A stretch of DNA of 17,526 bases from DATARH01 sp035504075 (GTDB lineage Bacteria > Pseudomonadota > Alphaproteobacteria > ATCC43930 > CGMCC-115725), in contig DATJSO010000092.1 of assembly GCA_035504075.1 (NCBI GenBank), forward strand, positions 1 to 17,526. Direction: 5' to 3'. The notes under the pieces were generated by a model, which made no database searches, was not told where the DNA came from, and worked only from the letters and a program-made list of their open reading frames with translations. Each line of letters starts with the position of its first letter. Positions within the stretch are counted from its first letter, which is position 1. Positions 14,963 through 17,526 of this stretch are shown piece by piece. The translations under genes were made by a program, and so were the position numbers.

Positions 14963-16417
14963 ATGACCAACTGCATCTTGCGTGGCGGCATCGTCATCGA
15001 CGGCACGGGCGCGCCGCGCTTTCGCGCCGACGTGGCGCTCGCCGGCGACCGCATCGCGGCGCTCGGCGAGGTGGCGAAGACAGCCGGGGCGCGCGAGATC
15101 GATGTGTCCGGCAAGATCGTCGCGCCGGGCTTCATCGATGTCCACACGCACGACGACCGCGCTCTGCTCGCCTCGCCCGACATGGCGGCCAAGGCGAGCC
15201 AGGGTGTCACGACGGTCGTGACGGGCAATTGCGGCATCAGTCTGGCGCCCCTGGCGCTCGACCGCGCGCCGCCGCCGCCGCTCGACCTGATCGGCACGGA
15301 GGCCGATTACGCCTACCCGCGATTTTCCGATTATCTCGACCGGCTCGATGCGGCGCCGCCGGCAATCAACGCCGCCTGTCTCGTCGGCCATTCCTCGCTG
15401 CGGGTCGGCGCGATGGGCAGCGATCTCGACCGCCCGGCGCGCGCCGACGAGATTGCGGCGATGAGCAAACGGCTGCAGGAGGCGCTCGACGCTGGCGCGA
15501 TCGGCCTGTCGAGCGGGCTTTATTACGCCCCGGCGCGGCATGCGCCGGCGGCTGAAATCACGGCGCTGGCGGCGCGGCTCGGGCCGGCCGGCGCGATCTA
15601 TACGACGCATATGCGCGATGAGGCCGAGCAGGTGCTCGACAGCCTTGACGAGAGTTTCGCGGTCGGCGCAGCCGCCGGCGTGCCGGTCGTCATCTCGCAC
15701 CACAAGGTGACCGGGCGCGCAAATTTCGGCCGCACCGTCGAGACGCTGCCCAAAATCGCCGCGGCGATCTCGCAGCAGCAGGTTGGCCTCGACGCCTATC
15801 CCTACATCGCCTCTTCCACGGTGCTGCACAACGATCGCCTCGACGCGTCGCTGAAGGTGCTGATCACCTGGTCGAAAACGGCGCCCGAGCAGGCCGGGCG
15901 CGAGCTTTCCGAGATCGCTCGCGATTGGGGCGTCGATCTCCGCGTCGCGGCCGCGCGGCTGCAGCCCGCCGGCGCCATCTACTGGATGATGGACGAAGCC
16001 GATGTGCGCCGGGTGCTCGCCTTCGAACAGACGATGATCGGCTCCGACGGTTTGCCGCACGATGTCCACCCGCATCCGCGGCTGTGGGGGACCTTTCCGC
16101 GCGTCCTCGGCCATTATTGCCGCGACACCGGGCTGTTCGGGCTGGAAGCGGCGGTGCGCAAGATGACCGGCCTGTCCGCCGCACGGTTCGGCCTTGCGGC
16201 CCGCGGCGTCGTGCGGCCCGGCGCCTATGCCGACCTGACCGTGTTTGATGCCGAGACGGTGATCGACCGCGCCACATTTGCCGAGCCGACCCGGCCGGCT
16301 GCCGGCATCGAGCACGTCTTTGTCAACGGCCGGCCGGTGTGGTCGGAGGGGGCGCCGACCGGCGAGCGGTCCGGCCGCGCCTTGCGGCGCCAGCAATTGC
16401 AGGCGGAGGCCGCCTGA
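14963..16417 (+). CDS. D-aminoacylase / N-acyl-D-amino-acid deacylase
   Basis: The ATG at 14963 has GGGAG at 7-nt spacing and gives 484 residues, the usual length of the family (about 483 in Alcaligenes D-aminoacylase). It is an amidohydrolase-superfamily enzyme that hydrolyses N-acyl-D-amino acids to a D-amino acid and a carboxylate. The metal and catalytic residues are all there: His61 and His63 in GFIDVHTHDD, Cys90 in TGNCGIS, His216 in TTHMRDE, His246 in VVISHHK and Asp362 in IGSDGLPHD. These line up at constant offset with the known Alcaligenes residues. The C-terminal beta-sandwich has the usual GVVRPGAYADLTVFD. No signal peptide is seen, so it is cytoplasmic. The next gene starts one base after its stop, so the two are probably cotranscribed. 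The preferred D-amino acid is not predictable. Confidence 0.92.
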   Translation: MTNCILRGGIVIDGTGAPRFRADVALAGDRIAALGEVAKTAGAREIDVSGKIVAPGFIDVHTHDDRALLASPDMAAKASQGVTTVVTGNCGISLAPLALDRAPPPPLDLIGTEADYAYPRFSDYLDRLDAAPPAINAACLVGHSSLRVGAMGSDLDRPARADEIAAMSKRLQEALDAGAIGLSSGLYYAPARHAPAAEITALAARLGPAGAIYTTHMRDEAEQVLDSLDESFAVGAAAGVPVVISHHKVTGRANFGRTVETLPKIAAAISQQQVGLDAYPYIASSTVLHNDRLDASLKVLITWSKTAPEQAGRELSEIARDWGVDLRVAAARLQPAGAIYWMMDEADVRRVLAFEQTMIGSDGLPHDVHPHPRLWGTFPRVLGHYCRDTGLFGLEAAVRKMTGLSAARFGLAARGVVRPGAYADLTVFDAETVIDRATFAEPTRPAAGIEHVFVNGRPVWSEGAPTGERSGRALRRQQLQAEAA

Positions 16418-16418
16418 C

Positions 16419-17526
16419 ATGGCCGAAGCGGAACGCTTGCCGCTGGCCGGCCTCGTCGTCATCGATTTCGGGCAGATCTTTCAGGGGCCGTACGCGACGT
16501 TGCTGCTCGCCAAGAACGGCGCCGACGTGATCAAGATCGAGCCGCCGCAGGGCGAGCCGCTGCGCCGCCGCGCCCGGCCCGGCACCGATGCGACGCTGCC
16601 GTTTGCGATGCTGAACCAGAACAAGCGGGCGGTGACGCTGAATTTGAAGCATCCGAAGAGCCGCGACCTGCTGTTCGAGATGGTGCGGCGCGCCGATGTG
16701 CTGCTGGAAAATTTCTCCCCCGGCACGCTGGACGGCCTCGGCGTCGGCTGGTCGGTCCTGCACGCGGTCAACCCGTGGCTGATCTACGCCACCGGCACCG
16801 GCTTCGGCATCAGCGGCCCCGACCGCGACAACCTGGCGATGGACCTGACGATCCAGGCCGCCTCGGGCATCATGAGCGTGACCGGCGCCCCCGACGGGCC
16901 GCCGATGAAGGCGGGTCCGACGCTCGTCGATTTCATGGGCGGCATTCACCTCTACGCGGCGATCCTGACCGCGCTTTACGACCGCGATCACAGCGGCGAG
17001 GGCCGCCTCGTCGAGGTGGCGATGCAGGAAGCGGTCTATCCGAGCCTCGCGGCGAGCTTTGAGTATTACCACCGCACCGGACAGCCGCCGCCGCGCACCG
17101 GCAACCGCCAGGCCGGCCTGTCGACGGCGCCCTACAACGTCTATCCGGCCGCCGACGGCCATGTCGCGATCCACATCGTCACCGAGGGCCACTGGAAAAA
17201 TCTGATCGCGGCGATGGGGCAGGAGGCGCTGGGCGACGACCCGCGCTTTGCAACGAACGCCGACCGCATCGCCCACATGGACGCGGTCGATGCCGTCGTC
17301 GCGGCATGGACCCGCAGCCTGGCGAAGATGGAGATCTTCGCACGGCTCAAGGCGGGCCGCGTCCCGGCCGCGCCGGTGCGCACGGCGCCCGAAGTCATGC
17401 ACGACCGGCATATGCACGAACGCGGCATGCTCGTCGAGATCGACCACCCCGAACTCGGCGCGATCACGGTGCCGACCTCGCCCTTGCGCCTACACGGGCT
17501 TGCCAAGGCGCCGGCTGCCGCCAGCC
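16419..17526 (+). CDS. Class III CoA-transferase (CaiB/BaiF family), 3' end outside window
   Basis: From the ATG at 16419 the frame stays open to the window edge (369 complete codons), so only the end is missing. It begins MAEAERLPLAGLVVIDFGQI and has the family hallmarks GADVIKIEPPQGEPLR (34-49), NQNKRAVTLNLKHP (66-79), NFSPGTLDGLGVG (98-110) and MDLTIQAASGIMSVTG. The expected catalytic aspartate is Asp171 in TLVDFMGGIHLYAAI, which forms the acyl-aspartyl intermediate in formyl-CoA transferase. Such enzymes move CoA between carboxylic acids, or racemise acyl-CoAs. The substrate is unknown. GGAGG lies 9 nt before the ATG, inside the aminoacylase gene, and the gap between the two genes is one base, implying an operon and a possible role in handling the acid released by deacylation. 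Confidence 0.92.
   Translation, partial: MAEAERLPLAGLVVIDFGQIFQGPYATLLLAKNGADVIKIEPPQGEPLRRRARPGTDATLPFAMLNQNKRAVTLNLKHPKSRDLLFEMVRRADVLLENFSPGTLDGLGVGWSVLHAVNPWLIYATGTGFGISGPDRDNLAMDLTIQAASGIMSVTGAPDGPPMKAGPTLVDFMGGIHLYAAILTALYDRDHSGEGRLVEVAMQEAVYPSLAASFEYYHRTGQPPPRTGNRQAGLSTAPYNVYPAADGHVAIHIVTEGHWKNLIAAMGQEALGDDPRFATNADRIAHMDAVDAVVAAWTRSLAKMEIFARLKAGRVPAAPVRTAPEVMHDRHMHERGMLVEIDHPELGAITVPTSPLRLHGLAKAPAAAS

Noticed and set aside
14381..16462. Minus-strand open frame (693 codons) opposite the D-aminoacylase
   Set aside because: Antisense shadow; the plus strand has all amidohydrolase catalytic residues, and only the 14400-14831 part of the minus strand is real, in a different frame (GFA protein).
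16323..17447. Minus-strand open frame (374 codons) opposite the CoA-transferase
   Set aside because: The plus strand is open to the window edge with clear CaiB/BaiF motifs; the antisense frame has no domain.

Overview
The window is GC-rich and reads as chromosome of an alphaproteobacterium, possibly Rhodospirillales-like. This rests on the sequences of ribosomal proteins S12, S7 and S10, EF-Tu and EF-G, on strong G/C third-position bias, and on a bipartite palindromic repeat of a type common between alphaproteobacterial genes. No RNA genes, CRISPR arrays, transposases, integrases or phage genes were seen.

Left region (1-4803, minus strand): the str operon running into the S10 operon, transcribed right to left as rpsL, rpsG, fusA, tuf, rpsJ and the first 44 codons of rplC. 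A convincing sigma70-type promoter (TTGACC, 17 bp, TATATT on the minus strand) lies about 160 nt upstream of rpsL. rpoC, which often precedes rpsL in this class, is absent. A REP-like double hairpin sits between rpsJ and rplC.

Middle region (5094-8834, plus strand): a FadR-type GntR regulator with an FCD sensor domain, a lone YejB-type ABC permease without its usual yejA/yejE/yejF partners, a small membrane protein with a bacterial PH domain, and an NrtR/NadQ-like regulator. The last joins a degenerate Nudix domain to a C-terminal winged helix.

Right region (8906-17526): a class III PLP aminotransferase, a 67-codon small ORF, a large FAD/Fe-S D-2-hydroxyacid dehydrogenase of the YdiJ type, and a GT9 glycosyltransferase form a tightly spaced plus-strand run with 4-base overlaps at ATGA, possibly GTGA, and GTGA. 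A minus-strand GFA-family zinc protein overlaps the glycosyltransferase tail to tail. A D-aminoacylase and a class III CoA-transferase (cut by the window edge) then form a two-gene plus-strand operon. A shared role in catabolism of D-amino acids or 2-hydroxy acids is possible but is inference only.

No clearly new multi-gene system is visible. The items most worth a second look are the REP-like element inside the ribosomal operon, the small ORF between the aminotransferase and dehydrogenase, the orphan permease, and the NrtR-like gene with a suspect 5' end.
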